A program made the position numbers and the translations under genes. Below, piece by piece: positions 21,375 through 30,747 of a stretch of DNA of 64,000 nt; position 1 is the first letter of the stretch; the number at the start of each line of letters is the position of its first letter. Origin of the DNA: Mesorhizobium sp. (GTDB lineage Bacteria > Pseudomonadota > Alphaproteobacteria > Rhizobiales > Rhizobiaceae); NCBI GenBank assembly GCA_004020365.1, contig SAQR01000002.1, forward strand, positions 1 through 64,000, in the 5' to 3' direction. The notes under the pieces were generated by a model. The model worked only from the letters and a program-made list of their open reading frames with translations, had not been told where the DNA came from and ran no database searches.

Positions 21375-23405
21375 ATGACACCTACGAAGCTACTGATCGG
21401 GCAGATCGCCGTTGTGTGCGCAATTGTCATTATCGGCGTATGGACGGCAACCCAATGGTGCGCTCAAATGCTGACCTACCAGACGCCTCTCGGCGCACCA
21501 TGGTTTCTCTTCGCCGGCTGGCCAATCTACAAGCCGTGGAAGCTGTTTGAATGGTGGTTCCACTTCGATGCTTATGCGCCGGAGGTCTTCGACAAAGCCG
21601 GTACGCTTGCAGGCGCCAGCGGATTCCTGGGCTGTGCCGCCGCAATCGCTGGCTCGCTTTTGCGCGCGCGACAGCGCGGGTCGGTTACGACCTATGGGTC
21701 TTCACGGTGGGCCACGACTCATGAGGTCGAGACGGCAGGGTTGTTACGGCCGGCGGGCGTTTTCCTCGGTAGGCTGAACGATCGCTATCTGCGCCATGAC
21801 GGCCCGGAGCACGTCATGGCATTTGCGCCGACGCGTTCGGGCAAGGGCGTGGGGCTGGTTGTTCCAACGCTACTTTCCTGGACCGGGTCTGCCATCATTC
21901 ATGATATAAAAGGCGAAAATTGGCAGTTGACCTCCGGCTGGCGGTCGAAATTCTCGTACTGCCTTCTGTTCAATCCGACCGACCCGAGATCGGCACGCTA
22001 CAACCCGCTGCTGGAGGTGCGCAAAGGCCCAGATGAGATCCGGGACGTTCAAAACATCGCCGACATCCTCGTCGATCCCGAGGGCGCGCTGGAGCGACGG
22101 AACCACTGGGAGAAGACCAGCCATTCACTCCTAGTTGGCGCCATTTTGCACGTGCTCTACGCTGAAGAGGACAAGACGCTGGCCCGCGTCGCCACCTTCC
22201 TGTCGGACCCGCAACGCTCGTTTGCCGCAACGCTACGGCGGATGATGACGACAAACCATCTCGGGACGGGGCATAACCCTCAGGTCCATCCCGTAGTGGC
22301 CTCGGCGGCTCGCGAACTCCTGAACAAGTCGGAAAACGAGCGCTCAGGCGTCCTCTCGACCGCCATGTCCTTTCTCGGGCTTTATCGTGATCCAACGGTC
22401 GCGGCGGCCACTTCGTCCTGCGACTGGCGCATCGCTGACCTAGTGGATGGAGAGCGACCGCTGTCGCTCTATCTGGTCGTGCCGCCTTCGGATATCTCGC
22501 GCACCAAGCCTTTGGTGCGACTGATCTTGAACCAGATCGGCAGGCGGTTGACGGAGCGTCTGGAGGGGGACCCGAAGAAGAGCCGTAAGCATCAGCTGCT
22601 CATGATGCTGGACGAGTTTCCGGCGCTCGGTCGCCTCGACTTCTTCGAAACGGCGCTCGCCTTCATGGCAGGTTATGGCATTCGCTCCTATCTGATCGCA
22701 CAATCTTTGAACCAGGTTTCAAAGGCCTATGGCGAGAACAATGCTATTCTCGACAATTGCCACGTGCGAATTGCCTTTTCCTCCAATGACGAACGCACGG
22801 CCAAGCGCATCTCGGATGCCCTCGGCACCGCAACCGAACTTAGGTCGATGCGCAACTATGCGGGCCATCGGCTTGCGCCCTGGCTTTCGCATGTCATGGT
22901 GAGCCGCCAGGAAACCGCGCGCCCGCTCCTGACGCCAGGCGAGGTGATGCAATTGCCGCCGTCAGACGAATTGGTCCTGGTTTCTGGGTTGCCGCCGATC
23001 CGCGCCAAGAAGCTGCGCTATTATCAGGATCAGAATTTCACAGACCGGGTGCTGCCTGCGCCGGTGCTGCGCGACGGTCCCTATGCGGACTGCCCTGCAT
23101 CACGCCCGGACGGCTGGACTGGACAAGTGTGCAGCGTCGATAGCCGACTTGCTGCGGACGACGAAAGCGCCGACGCGCCAGTTGAAGACGAGGGAGGCGT
23201 TCAGCAGCAACGCCATCCAAGCCTGCCCGTAGAAGACGTTGTTGTCTCTCAAGAGCCCGATCAGGCCGATCTGTTGAAGCCCGCAGACGATGACAGCGAA
23301 GCGCTCGCGGACAAGCGTGTCATGGATCGGATTTCCACTGCGGCCCGCGCCTACGGTATCAACGAGGGCAGGGGCGACGACAAGGATGTCATTCCCGGCT
23401 TCTAA
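21375..23405 (+). CDS. traG: TraG/VirD4 type IV coupling protein
   Basis: Inner-membrane ATPase that hands the relaxase-DNA complex to the mating channel. It has N-terminal membrane segments (residues ~5-25 and ~75-95), then Walker A APTRSGKGVGLVVPTLL, the HDIKGENW motif, Walker B LLMMLDEFPALGRL and the QSLNQVSKAYG region. It has 676 residues. The ATG at 21375 begins MTPTKLLIGQ, a plausible membrane start; the frame opens 11 codons earlier. The acidic C-terminal tail (~110 residues) is low-complexity. It heads the trb gene set in the same direction. Confidence 0.93.
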   Translation: MTPTKLLIGQIAVVCAIVIIGVWTATQWCAQMLTYQTPLGAPWFLFAGWPIYKPWKLFEWWFHFDAYAPEVFDKAGTLAGASGFLGCAAAIAGSLLRARQRGSVTTYGSSRWATTHEVETAGLLRPAGVFLGRLNDRYLRHDGPEHVMAFAPTRSGKGVGLVVPTLLSWTGSAIIHDIKGENWQLTSGWRSKFSYCLLFNPTDPRSARYNPLLEVRKGPDEIRDVQNIADILVDPEGALERRNHWEKTSHSLLVGAILHVLYAEEDKTLARVATFLSDPQRSFAATLRRMMTTNHLGTGHNPQVHPVVASAARELLNKSENERSGVLSTAMSFLGLYRDPTVAAATSSCDWRIADLVDGERPLSLYLVVPPSDISRTKPLVRLILNQIGRRLTERLEGDPKKSRKHQLLMMLDEFPALGRLDFFETALAFMAGYGIRSYLIAQSLNQVSKAYGENNAILDNCHVRIAFSSNDERTAKRISDALGTATELRSMRNYAGHRLAPWLSHVMVSRQETARPLLTPGEVMQLPPSDELVLVSGLPPIRAKKLRYYQDQNFTDRVLPAPVLRDGPYADCPASRPDGWTGQVCSVDSRLAADDESADAPVEDEGGVQQQRHPSLPVEDVVVSQEPDQADLLKPADDDSEALADKRVMDRISTAARAYGINEGRGDDKDVIPGF

Positions 23406-23521
23406 AGTCCGCTGAGTTGCAGAGCGCATCTCAGCGTAGATAACGGCCATAAGCAATTTTGAGCGTCTGGCCGATCCTTCTCCCGTCGCCGGCGCAACGC
23501 CGGGCCGTCGGAACGAGCCGC

Positions 23522-23935
23522 ATGAAGCCCCACCGCATTCGCCATCAGTTTCTGCTTGAGCCGGAGCTCAGCGAGAAACTGGACAACCTCAGTCGGGATC
23601 CGTCAACGACCAAATCAGCGATCGTGGCGAAGGCGGTCGAGGCGTTCATCGAGCGGCGTGGCGAGAACGAGTTCGATCGGCGCTACGGCGTAAGGCTTGA
23701 CCGGCTCTCCCGCGACCTTGCCCACGTCAGGCGCGATGCCGAGGTGATCCTGGAGAGTCTGGCGCTCTTCATCCGCTTTTCGATCACGCTTCATGCCCAC
23801 ACGCCTGTGCCGGACAGGGCGACCCAGGCGATTGCCCAGGAGCGTTTTGACAAATTCGTTGAGCAGGTCGGCCGCCAGATCGCTTCCGGCAAAAGGTCGC
23901 TTAGCAAAGACAATGGTGGGGGAGGGGAAGGATGA
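23522..23935 (+). CDS. CopG/ribbon-helix-helix family protein
   Basis: A 137-residue protein with an N-terminal ribbon-helix-helix pattern (HRIRHQFLLEPELSEKLDNLSRDPSTTKSAIVAKAVEAFIERR, residues ~3-48), the DNA-binding fold of CopG repressors. The rest is helical. CopG-type genes commonly lie between traG and trbB in rhizobial Trb clusters and may autoregulate them (inference). The ATG at 23522 is chosen because the domain starts there; the frame opens 21 codons earlier. The stop overlaps the trbB start. Confidence 0.82.
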   Translation: MKPHRIRHQFLLEPELSEKLDNLSRDPSTTKSAIVAKAVEAFIERRGENEFDRRYGVRLDRLSRDLAHVRRDAEVILESLALFIRFSITLHAHTPVPDRATQAIAQERFDKFVEQVGRQIASGKRSLSKDNGGGGEG

Positions 23936-24900
23936 GCTCTCATCCCGAGGCCGACCACCGGCGGCGTGTCATGCTGCGCACCGCCCTGGGTCCGGCAATC
24001 ACCGAAGCCCTTGCCGATCCGTCCGTCATCGAGGTGATGGTCAATCCCGACGGTGCGCTGCGGCTCGACCGGCTGGGCGAGGGCCGAGTCAATACGGGCG
24101 TGCATCTGCACCCGTCCGAGGCGGAACGCATCATCCGCCTGGTCGCCTCCCATGTGCGGGTCGAGGCGCACGCGGACAATCCGATTGTCAGTGCCGAACT
24201 GCCGTCGGGCGAGCGCTTCGAGGGTCTGCTGCCGCCGGTCGTGCTCGCGCCATGCTTTGCCATCCGTAAACCAGCGGCAAAGCTCTACACGCTGGCCGAC
24301 TATGTCGCGGACCGGATCATGCTGCCGCTGCAGGTCGATGTGCTCAAGAGGGCAGTCCGCGAGCGGCGCAACATCCTGGTCGCCGGCGGCACGTCTTCGG
24401 GCAAGACAACCCTTGCCAATGCGCTGCTGGCGGAGGTCGCAGAATGCGACGAGCGGGTGATCCTCATCGAGGACACGCGCGAACTGCAGTGCGCGGCCAG
24501 GGACTGCGTTGCCCTGAGAACGAGGCGGGGCTCGGTCACCCTTGCCGATCTCGTGCGCTCAACGCTGCGGCTCAGGCCCGACCGCATCATCGTCGGCGAA
24601 GTAAGAGGTGCGGAAGCACTCGACATGCTGAAGGCATGGAACACCGGGCACCCCGGCGGCATCGCCACGGTTCACGCCAATTCGGCGCGCTCCGCACTCT
24701 ACCGTATCGAGCAGCTCGCACAGGAAGCAGTCGTCACCGTTCCCCGCCGCCTCATCGCCGATGCCGTCGACCTGCTCGTCTTCATCGCCGGCCGCGGCTC
24801 GTCGCGCCACATCGACGCAATCGCCGAGGTCACCGGTCTCGACGGCAGCGGCGATTATGCCGTTGCCCCGCTCACGCTTTCGCAACTCCAGCAGCTTTGA
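23932..24900 (+). CDS. trbB: TrbB, VirB11-like secretion ATPase
   Basis: Hexameric cytoplasmic ATPase that powers pilus assembly and DNA transfer. N-terminal domain at residues ~1-130; then Walker A VAGGTSSGKTTLANALL, the Asp box ILIEDTRELQC, Walker B-like RPDRIIVGEVRGAEAL and the His box GHPGGIATVHANSA. It has 322 residues, typical. The start overlaps the CopG-like gene stop (ATGA). Confidence 0.96.
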   Translation: MSSHPEADHRRRVMLRTALGPAITEALADPSVIEVMVNPDGALRLDRLGEGRVNTGVHLHPSEAERIIRLVASHVRVEAHADNPIVSAELPSGERFEGLLPPVVLAPCFAIRKPAAKLYTLADYVADRIMLPLQVDVLKRAVRERRNILVAGGTSSGKTTLANALLAEVAECDERVILIEDTRELQCAARDCVALRTRRGSVTLADLVRSTLRLRPDRIIVGEVRGAEALDMLKAWNTGHPGGIATVHANSARSALYRIEQLAQEAVVTVPRRLIADAVDLLVFIAGRGSSRHIDAIAEVTGLDGSGDYAVAPLTLSQLQQL

Positions 24901-24912
24901 AAGGCCTTCCTC

Positions 24913-25221
24913 ATGCGCAAGAAGCTTCGCTTTCTTTCGTCCACAGCGCTCGCGTTTCTTATCACGGCCCCCGTTTATGCCGCCGGCTCCGGCATGCCGT
25001 GGGAGCAGCCGCTGCAGCAGATCCTGGAGTCGGTGCAGGGACCGGTCGCCAAGATCGTTGCGGTGATCATCATTATCACCACCGGCCTGACGCTTGCCTT
25101 CGGCGACACCGCCGGTGGTTTTCGGCGCCTGATTCAGATCGTCTTCGGTCTGTCGATCGCCTTCGCGGCATCGAGCTTCTTCCTCTCCTTCTTCTCCTTC
25201 GGTGGTGGGGCGCTCGTCTGA
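24913..25221 (+). CDS. trbC: TrbC, conjugative pilin (VirB2-like)
   Basis: A 102-residue pilin precursor. It has a long signal peptide (MRKKLRFLSSTALAFLITAP...YAAG) followed by two membrane helices (residues ~45-70 and ~75-100). In RP4 this protein is processed and cyclised by TraF, which is encoded at 3236-3784. It lies 12 nt after trbB and overlaps trbD by one base. Confidence 0.94.
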   Translation: MRKKLRFLSSTALAFLITAPVYAAGSGMPWEQPLQQILESVQGPVAKIVAVIIIITTGLTLAFGDTAGGFRRLIQIVFGLSIAFAASSFFLSFFSFGGGALV

Positions 25222-25493
25222 TGGCCGCCGGGGAGCAGCATATCGAGGGCTTCGCAGTACCGGTCCACCGGGCGCTGACCGAGCCGATCCTGCTCGGCGG
25301 GGCTCCGCGCGCGGTGGCGATCCTCAACGGTACAGTGGCCGCGGCCATTGGCTTCGGCTTGCAGCAATGGATTGCTGGTCTGGTGCTTTGGATCGCGGGC
25401 CACTCGTTAGCGGTCTTTGCCGCAAGACGCGATCCGGACTTCGCCAGCGTGCTTGTGCGCCACCTTCGTCTGAAGGGGTGGCTTGCATGCTGA
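25221..25493 (+). CDS. trbD: TrbD, VirB3-like inner-membrane protein
   Basis: A 90-residue membrane protein with the family signature GFAVPVHRALTEPILLGGAPR and a hydrophobic hairpin at residues ~33-65. It contributes to the mating channel and partners the TrbE ATPase. It starts at the last base of the trbC stop and overlaps trbE by 7 nt. Confidence 0.94.
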   Translation: MAAGEQHIEGFAVPVHRALTEPILLGGAPRAVAILNGTVAAAIGFGLQQWIAGLVLWIAGHSLAVFAARRDPDFASVLVRHLRLKGWLAC

Positions 25494-27937
25494 ACCTTTC
25501 GGAATATCGAAGCAAAGCCGACCGGCTTGCCGACCATCTACCCTGGGCTGCCTTGGTGGCGCCCGGCATCGTGCTCAACAAGGACGGCAGCTTTCAGCGG
25601 ACGTTGCGGTTCCGCGGCCCGGATCTCGAAAGTGCGACGGAGGCTGAACTCGTCGGCATTTGCGGCCGGGCGAACAATGCTCTCAGACGCCTTGGCTCTG
25701 GCTGGGCATTGTTCTTTGAGGCCGAGCGCATAGAAGCGCTGGGCTATCCGAACTCGCATTTTCCTGACGCCGCGTCGTGGCTGGTCGACGAAGAACGCCG
25801 CGCTGCTTTCGAGGGGAAGGTAGCGCACTACGAGAGCCGCTATCATGTGACCTTAGTGTTTATGCCACCGCCCGACGCCCAGGCGCGCGCGGAAAGCGCG
25901 CTCGTCGACTCTCATTATTCCCAAGGAGAAAGAGACTGGCGCCAGGATCTGGCGAGGTTCCGTGACGAGACCAACCGCGTGCTCGATCTCTTCTCGGGTT
26001 TCATGCCCGAAGTACGCGTCCTCGATGATGCTCAGACGTTGACCTATCTCCACGGCACGATTTCGCCTCGCCGCCATCCTATCATGGTCCCGGAAACGCC
26101 GATATATCTGGATGCCATCCTGGTCGATGCGCCGCTTGCCGGTGGCCTGGAGCCGATGCTGGGTGAGCAGCATCTTCGCACACTGACCATCCTCGGCTTT
26201 CCGAACCTCACCCGGCCCGGGATTCTCGATGCCCTCAATCATCAGGATTTCGCCTATCGCTGGATGACGCGCTTCATTCCGCTCGAGAAAACGGAAGCCA
26301 CGAAGACGCTGACGCGGTTGCGCCGGCAGTGGTTTGCCAAGCGCAAATCGATCGTGGCAATCCTACGCGAGGTCATTACCAACGAGCCGGTCCCGCTTGT
26401 CGACAGCGATGCCGACAACAAGGCGCTCGATGCCGACGAAGCCCTTCAGGCATTGGGCGGCGATCATGTGAGCTTCGGCTATCTCACCACGACCGTGACG
26501 GTGTGGGGCGAGGATCGCCAAGCCGCTGCAGAGAAGCTTCGCGCGGTCGAGCGCATCATCAATGGGATCGGTTTCACCACGATCCGAGAAGGCGTCAATG
26601 CGGTCGAGGCTTGGCTCGGCTCATTGCCTGGCCATGTCTACGCTAACGTTCGCCAACCGCTCGTTCATACTTTGAACCTTGCCCATCTCATGCCGCTGTC
26701 GTCGGTTTGGGCCGGTCCTGCGACAAACGAGTATCTCGCGAAAGTCACCCAAACCGAAGCGCCACCGCTTCTCGTTGCCGAGACCAGCGGTTCGACACCG
26801 TTTCGGCTTTCCACCCACGTCGAAGATGTCGGCCACATGCTGGCTGTTGGTCCGACCGGCGCCGGCAAGTCGGTTCTGCTTGCTCTGATTGCTCTGCAGT
26901 TCAGGCGCTATGCCGGCGCCCAGGTTTATGTCTTCGACAAAGGCAATTCGGCCCGTGCTGCAACACTTGCCATGGGTGGAGAACACCACGCGCTAGGAGC
27001 GGACGGATCCCTTGCCTTTCAGCCACTGCGCAGCATCAACGACCAGGCTAGCCGAAGCTGGGCGGCCGAATGGATCGCCAGCCTTATTGCCCACGAGAAC
27101 GTCACCGTCACGCCGGAGGTGAAGGAGGCTATCTGGTCAGCGCTGGCCAGCCTTGCCACCGCGCCGGCGCAGGAACGCACACTGACCGGCCTTTCGGTCC
27201 TGCTTCAATCCAATGCGCTGAAGTCCGCATTGATGCCCTACACGCTCGACGGTCCCTTCGGCCGCCTGCTCGATGCCGATCATGATGGGCTGGCCTTGTC
27301 GGATGTGCAGTGTTTCGAGACCGAGGAGCTGATGCACAGCCAAGGCGCTTTGCTGCCGGTGCTTACCTATCTGTTCCAGCGACTTGAGGAACGGTTCGAC
27401 GGACGGCCCACGCTGATCATGCTCGACGAGGCGTGGGTCTATCTCGACAATCCGCTGTTCGCCGCCCGCATCCGCGAATGGCTGAAGGTGCTGCGAAAGA
27501 AGAACGTGTCGGTTGTCTTCGCTACGCAGTCGCTGGCTGATATCGCGGGCTCTGCCATAGCGCCGGCAATCATCGAAAGCTGCCCGCAGCGCATTTTCCT
27601 TCCCAATGATCGTGCCGTGGAACCCCAGGCGCGCACAGCCTACGAACGCTTCGGTTTAAGCGAGCGGCAGATCGAATTGATCGCCCGCGCCACGCCGAAG
27701 CGTCAGTATTATCTGCAATCGCGCCGCGGCAACCGTCTGTTCGAGCTCGGGCTTGGCCCCATCGCTCTTGCGCTTTGCGGTGCTTCCGATCCGGCCACGC
27801 AGACTCTGATCGACAGGATCCTGTCCGAAGACGGGCAAGGCAGCTTTGCCTCGCAGTTCCTGATCGCGCGCGGCCTCGATTGGGCCGGCGAACTTCTCAA
27901 GCAATTCCCTCAACCAGACAAGGAGCAATTAGCATGA
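25487..27937 (+). CDS. trbE: TrbE, VirB4-like secretion ATPase
   Basis: Large ATPase (816 aa) of the mating-pair formation system. N-terminal CagE/TrbE region at ~1-430; Walker A in AVGPTGAGKSVLLALIALQFRRY, Walker B in TLIMLDEAWVYLDNPLF, then the FATQSLADIAGS motif. The start at 25487 (MLNLSEYRSKADRLADHLPW) is the family start; the frame itself is open much further upstream across trbD. It overlaps trbD and, by 4 nt, trbJ. Confidence 0.96.
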   Translation: MLNLSEYRSKADRLADHLPWAALVAPGIVLNKDGSFQRTLRFRGPDLESATEAELVGICGRANNALRRLGSGWALFFEAERIEALGYPNSHFPDAASWLVDEERRAAFEGKVAHYESRYHVTLVFMPPPDAQARAESALVDSHYSQGERDWRQDLARFRDETNRVLDLFSGFMPEVRVLDDAQTLTYLHGTISPRRHPIMVPETPIYLDAILVDAPLAGGLEPMLGEQHLRTLTILGFPNLTRPGILDALNHQDFAYRWMTRFIPLEKTEATKTLTRLRRQWFAKRKSIVAILREVITNEPVPLVDSDADNKALDADEALQALGGDHVSFGYLTTTVTVWGEDRQAAAEKLRAVERIINGIGFTTIREGVNAVEAWLGSLPGHVYANVRQPLVHTLNLAHLMPLSSVWAGPATNEYLAKVTQTEAPPLLVAETSGSTPFRLSTHVEDVGHMLAVGPTGAGKSVLLALIALQFRRYAGAQVYVFDKGNSARAATLAMGGEHHALGADGSLAFQPLRSINDQASRSWAAEWIASLIAHENVTVTPEVKEAIWSALASLATAPAQERTLTGLSVLLQSNALKSALMPYTLDGPFGRLLDADHDGLALSDVQCFETEELMHSQGALLPVLTYLFQRLEERFDGRPTLIMLDEAWVYLDNPLFAARIREWLKVLRKKNVSVVFATQSLADIAGSAIAPAIIESCPQRIFLPNDRAVEPQARTAYERFGLSERQIELIARATPKRQYYLQSRRGNRLFELGLGPIALALCGASDPATQTLIDRILSEDGQGSFASQFLIARGLDWAGELLKQFPQPDKEQLA

Positions 27938-28659
27938 TGCGGCGACGCCTTCTCTCCGGCCTGATCACCGTTTCCCTGATCGCCAAGCCTATGGCCGACT
28001 ATGTGCAGCCCGCCTACGCCCTTATCGTGTTCGATCCGTCCAATTATGCGCAGAACGTGCTGACGGCCGCGCGCGCCCTGGAGCAGATCAACAACCAGAT
28101 CCAGTCGCTGCAGAATCAGGCGACCATGCTGCAGAACATGGCGCGCAATCTTCAGCGTCTGGATTTCTCTTCCGTTGGCCAACTCACCGGTTCGCTCCAT
28201 CGCATCGACGGCTTGATGGACCAGGCGAGTGGCCTCAGCTTTGATCTGGGCAAGCTTCAAGACCAGTGGCGCAGCCAATATCCGGAAAGCTACGACGCCA
28301 CGATCAAGGTCAGCGAAGTGGCGAGTGCTGCGCGCGAGCGTTGGCAAAGCGCCATGCAGGCGTTCCGCCAGACCATGGGGGTCCAGTCGCAAATCGTCGA
28401 GAACGTCCGCGCCGACGGCGATCTGCTCGCCGATCTCGTCAACCGCAGCCAAGGGGCGGCCGGTGCGCTTCAGGCAAGCCAGGCCACCAACCAGCTGATA
28501 GCGCTTTCGACAAAGCAGCAGATGCAGATCCAGACGCTGCTCGCAACGCAGTTTCGAGCTGAGGCCGAGGATGCCGCCCGCAAGGCCCAGTCAGAGGAAG
28601 CCGCCCGCGAGATGACGAAGCGATTCTTGGGTACCGGCTCGGCTTATCCCGGCAATTAA
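27934..28659 (+). CDS. trbJ: TrbJ, VirB5-like pilus protein
   Basis: Exported minor pilus component of 241 residues. It has a signal peptide (LLSGLITVSLIAKPMADYVQPAYA) and then a mostly coiled-coil body rich in Gln (NNQIQSLQNQATMLQNMARN). The start overlaps the trbE stop. No trbK entry-exclusion gene follows; trbL begins 34 nt downstream, a difference from the Ti-plasmid order trbJ-K-L. Confidence 0.93.
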   Translation: MMRRRLLSGLITVSLIAKPMADYVQPAYALIVFDPSNYAQNVLTAARALEQINNQIQSLQNQATMLQNMARNLQRLDFSSVGQLTGSLHRIDGLMDQASGLSFDLGKLQDQWRSQYPESYDATIKVSEVASAARERWQSAMQAFRQTMGVQSQIVENVRADGDLLADLVNRSQGAAGALQASQATNQLIALSTKQQMQIQTLLATQFRAEAEDAARKAQSEEAAREMTKRFLGTGSAYPGN

Positions 28660-28692
28660 TCACGAGTTCATCACGACGAGGAAGGCAGCGGC

Positions 28693-30015
28693 ATGAACGA
28701 CCTTGGCGTCATCGATCGCTTCATGGAGACCTTCATCCGCTACATCGACAGCGGGTTCGGTCTGCTCTCGGGCGACGTCGCCTTCCTCACTACCATTCTG
28801 ATCGGCATTGACATCACACTTGCCGGCCTGGCGTGGGCGCTCGGCGAGGAGACCAGCGTTCTCGGCCGGCTTGTCCGCAAGGTGCTCTATGTTGGCGTCT
28901 TCGCCTTCATCCTGAACAATTTCAAGAACCTCGCCGATATCATTTATCGTTCTTTTGCCGGTCTCGGGATTAATGCGTCGGCCGGCAATCTGTCGGCAGA
29001 CAATCTCCTGCGCCCGGGCCGCATTGCCGCGACCGGTTTCGAAGGTGCTTGGCCAATGCTTGACCAAGCCAGTCAGCTCCTGGGCTTCCCGGAAATGTTC
29101 GGCAACGCACTGACCATCTTCGTGCTGCTGATGGCCTGGTTCCTGGTCATCATCGCCTTCTTCATCCTTTCCATCCAGCTTTTCATCACCATCCTTGAGT
29201 TCAAGCTCACCACGCTGGCAGGTTTTGTTTTGGTTCCATTCGCACTTTGGAACCGTTCAGCGTTCCTGGCCGAACGCGTGCTCGGCCATGTTATCTCGTC
29301 AGGCATCAAGGTGATGGTGCTCGCCGTCATTGTCGGCATCGGCTCCACGCTCTTCGGGGAGTTCACTTCCGCATTGCAAGGCAAGGAGCCGGATCTGGCC
29401 GCTGCCATGTCCCAGGTACTGGGCGCACTGGCACTGCTTGGCCTTGGCATTTTTGGGCCGGGGATCGCGTCGGGTCTTGTCTCAGGCGCACCGCAGCTTG
29501 GCGCGGGCGCCGCCCTCGGCACGACCGCGGCGGCAGCGGGTGTATCACTCGTTGCTGGAGGCACGGCATTTTCTGGCGCGCGTATGGCAACCAGCGGCGG
29601 TCTCGCCGCCATCCGCGCCGGCACAACAATGGGATCGGCTGCTTCCACGTCCTGGCAGATCGGGCGCGCAACCTCGCCCGACGTTGGCCTCTCCGGTGTG
29701 GCTGCTGGAATGCATGGTGTAACCAGTGCCGCTGGCGGCGCTGCTATACGCGTAGCGCGATCCGCCACTGCAAGTGTTGGGCGCAACGCCGATGCCGGGC
29801 GCGATGCCGCGTGGACCGCGACCGGCGGCACGCCGACCGCGTCAATGACCGAACGCTCTGCCGGTTCGGCCACTGTTTCGGCGCCGACGTGGGCAAGGCG
29901 CCTACGTTCTGAACAGACCGCCCGTGCACATCGCCACGCTGCCATGCAAGCTGTCCGAGACGGAGACCGGCCGGGAGGCAGCGCCAACCCCTCTCTCAAC
30001 GACAAGGATGACTAG
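28693..30015 (+). CDS. trbL: TrbL, VirB6-like polytopic membrane protein
   Basis: A 440-residue inner-membrane channel component. About six to seven hydrophobic segments lie between residues ~20 and ~300 (for example FLTTILIGIDITLAGLAWAL). The C-terminal ~140 residues are Ala/Gly/Ser/Thr-rich and low-complexity, as in other TrbL proteins. The stop is immediately followed by the trbF start. Confidence 0.95.
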   Translation: MNDLGVIDRFMETFIRYIDSGFGLLSGDVAFLTTILIGIDITLAGLAWALGEETSVLGRLVRKVLYVGVFAFILNNFKNLADIIYRSFAGLGINASAGNLSADNLLRPGRIAATGFEGAWPMLDQASQLLGFPEMFGNALTIFVLLMAWFLVIIAFFILSIQLFITILEFKLTTLAGFVLVPFALWNRSAFLAERVLGHVISSGIKVMVLAVIVGIGSTLFGEFTSALQGKEPDLAAAMSQVLGALALLGLGIFGPGIASGLVSGAPQLGAGAALGTTAAAAGVSLVAGGTAFSGARMATSGGLAAIRAGTTMGSAASTSWQIGRATSPDVGLSGVAAGMHGVTSAAGGAAIRVARSATASVGRNADAGRDAAWTATGGTPTASMTERSAGSATVSAPTWARRLRSEQTARAHRHAAMQAVRDGDRPGGSANPSLNDKDD

Positions 30016-30747
30016 ATGCTCTTCAAGCGACCCGTGCACCGTTACGGCAAAACACCCGAACCGGTCACGCCGTATCAAAAAGCCGCCCAACTGTGGGACG
30101 AGCGCATCGGCTCATCTCGACTGCAGGCCAGGAACTGGCGGCTCATGGCCCTTGGGTGCCTGGCCTTGGCGACCGGACTTTCCGGCGGACTCGTATGGCA
30201 GTCGATGCAAAGCCGTGTCGTGCCTTACGTCGTCGAGGTCGATGGCTTCGGCGAGACGCGCGCCGTCGCGCCGGCAATCCGGAATTATGAGCCCTCGGAT
30301 GCTCAGATCGCCTGGCATCTCGGCCGCTTCATCCAGAATGTCCGTTCCGTTTCCACCGATCCGGTTTTGGTACGGCAGAACTGGTTGGCAGCTTACGACT
30401 TTGCTAGCGATCGCGCAGCGCTCTTCCTCAACGAATACGCCAAGGCGAACGACCCCTTCGGACAGATCGGAACGCGCAGTGTCTCGGTACAGGTCACCAG
30501 CGTGGTCAGGGCCTCCGAAAGTTCATTCCAGGTCAAATGGACCGAGCAGGTGTTTGAGCGCGGAAGCCTTGCCAGCACGATGCGCTGGACTGCGATCCTC
30601 ACGATCGTGATCCGCTCGCCAAGCAATACGGATCAGCTGCGCAAGAATCCGCTCGGCGTCTTCATCAACGCCATTGACTGGTCACGCGAGCTCGACAGCG
30701 CCGTCCCACCCCCCCTTTCTCCGACGGAGTCCACCAATGAAAGATAA
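30016..30747 (+). CDS. trbF: TrbF, VirB8-like assembly protein
   Basis: Bitopic inner-membrane protein (243 aa). It has a cytoplasmic start with the family motif PVTPYQKAAQLWDERIGSSRLQARNWR, one membrane helix (residues ~41-60), and a periplasmic VirB8 domain (FIQNVRSVSTDPVLVRQNWLAAY). It lies directly behind trbL with no gap and overlaps trbG by 11 nt. Confidence 0.95.
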   Translation: MLFKRPVHRYGKTPEPVTPYQKAAQLWDERIGSSRLQARNWRLMALGCLALATGLSGGLVWQSMQSRVVPYVVEVDGFGETRAVAPAIRNYEPSDAQIAWHLGRFIQNVRSVSTDPVLVRQNWLAAYDFASDRAALFLNEYAKANDPFGQIGTRSVSVQVTSVVRASESSFQVKWTEQVFERGSLASTMRWTAILTIVIRSPSNTDQLRKNPLGVFINAIDWSRELDSAVPPPLSPTESTNER

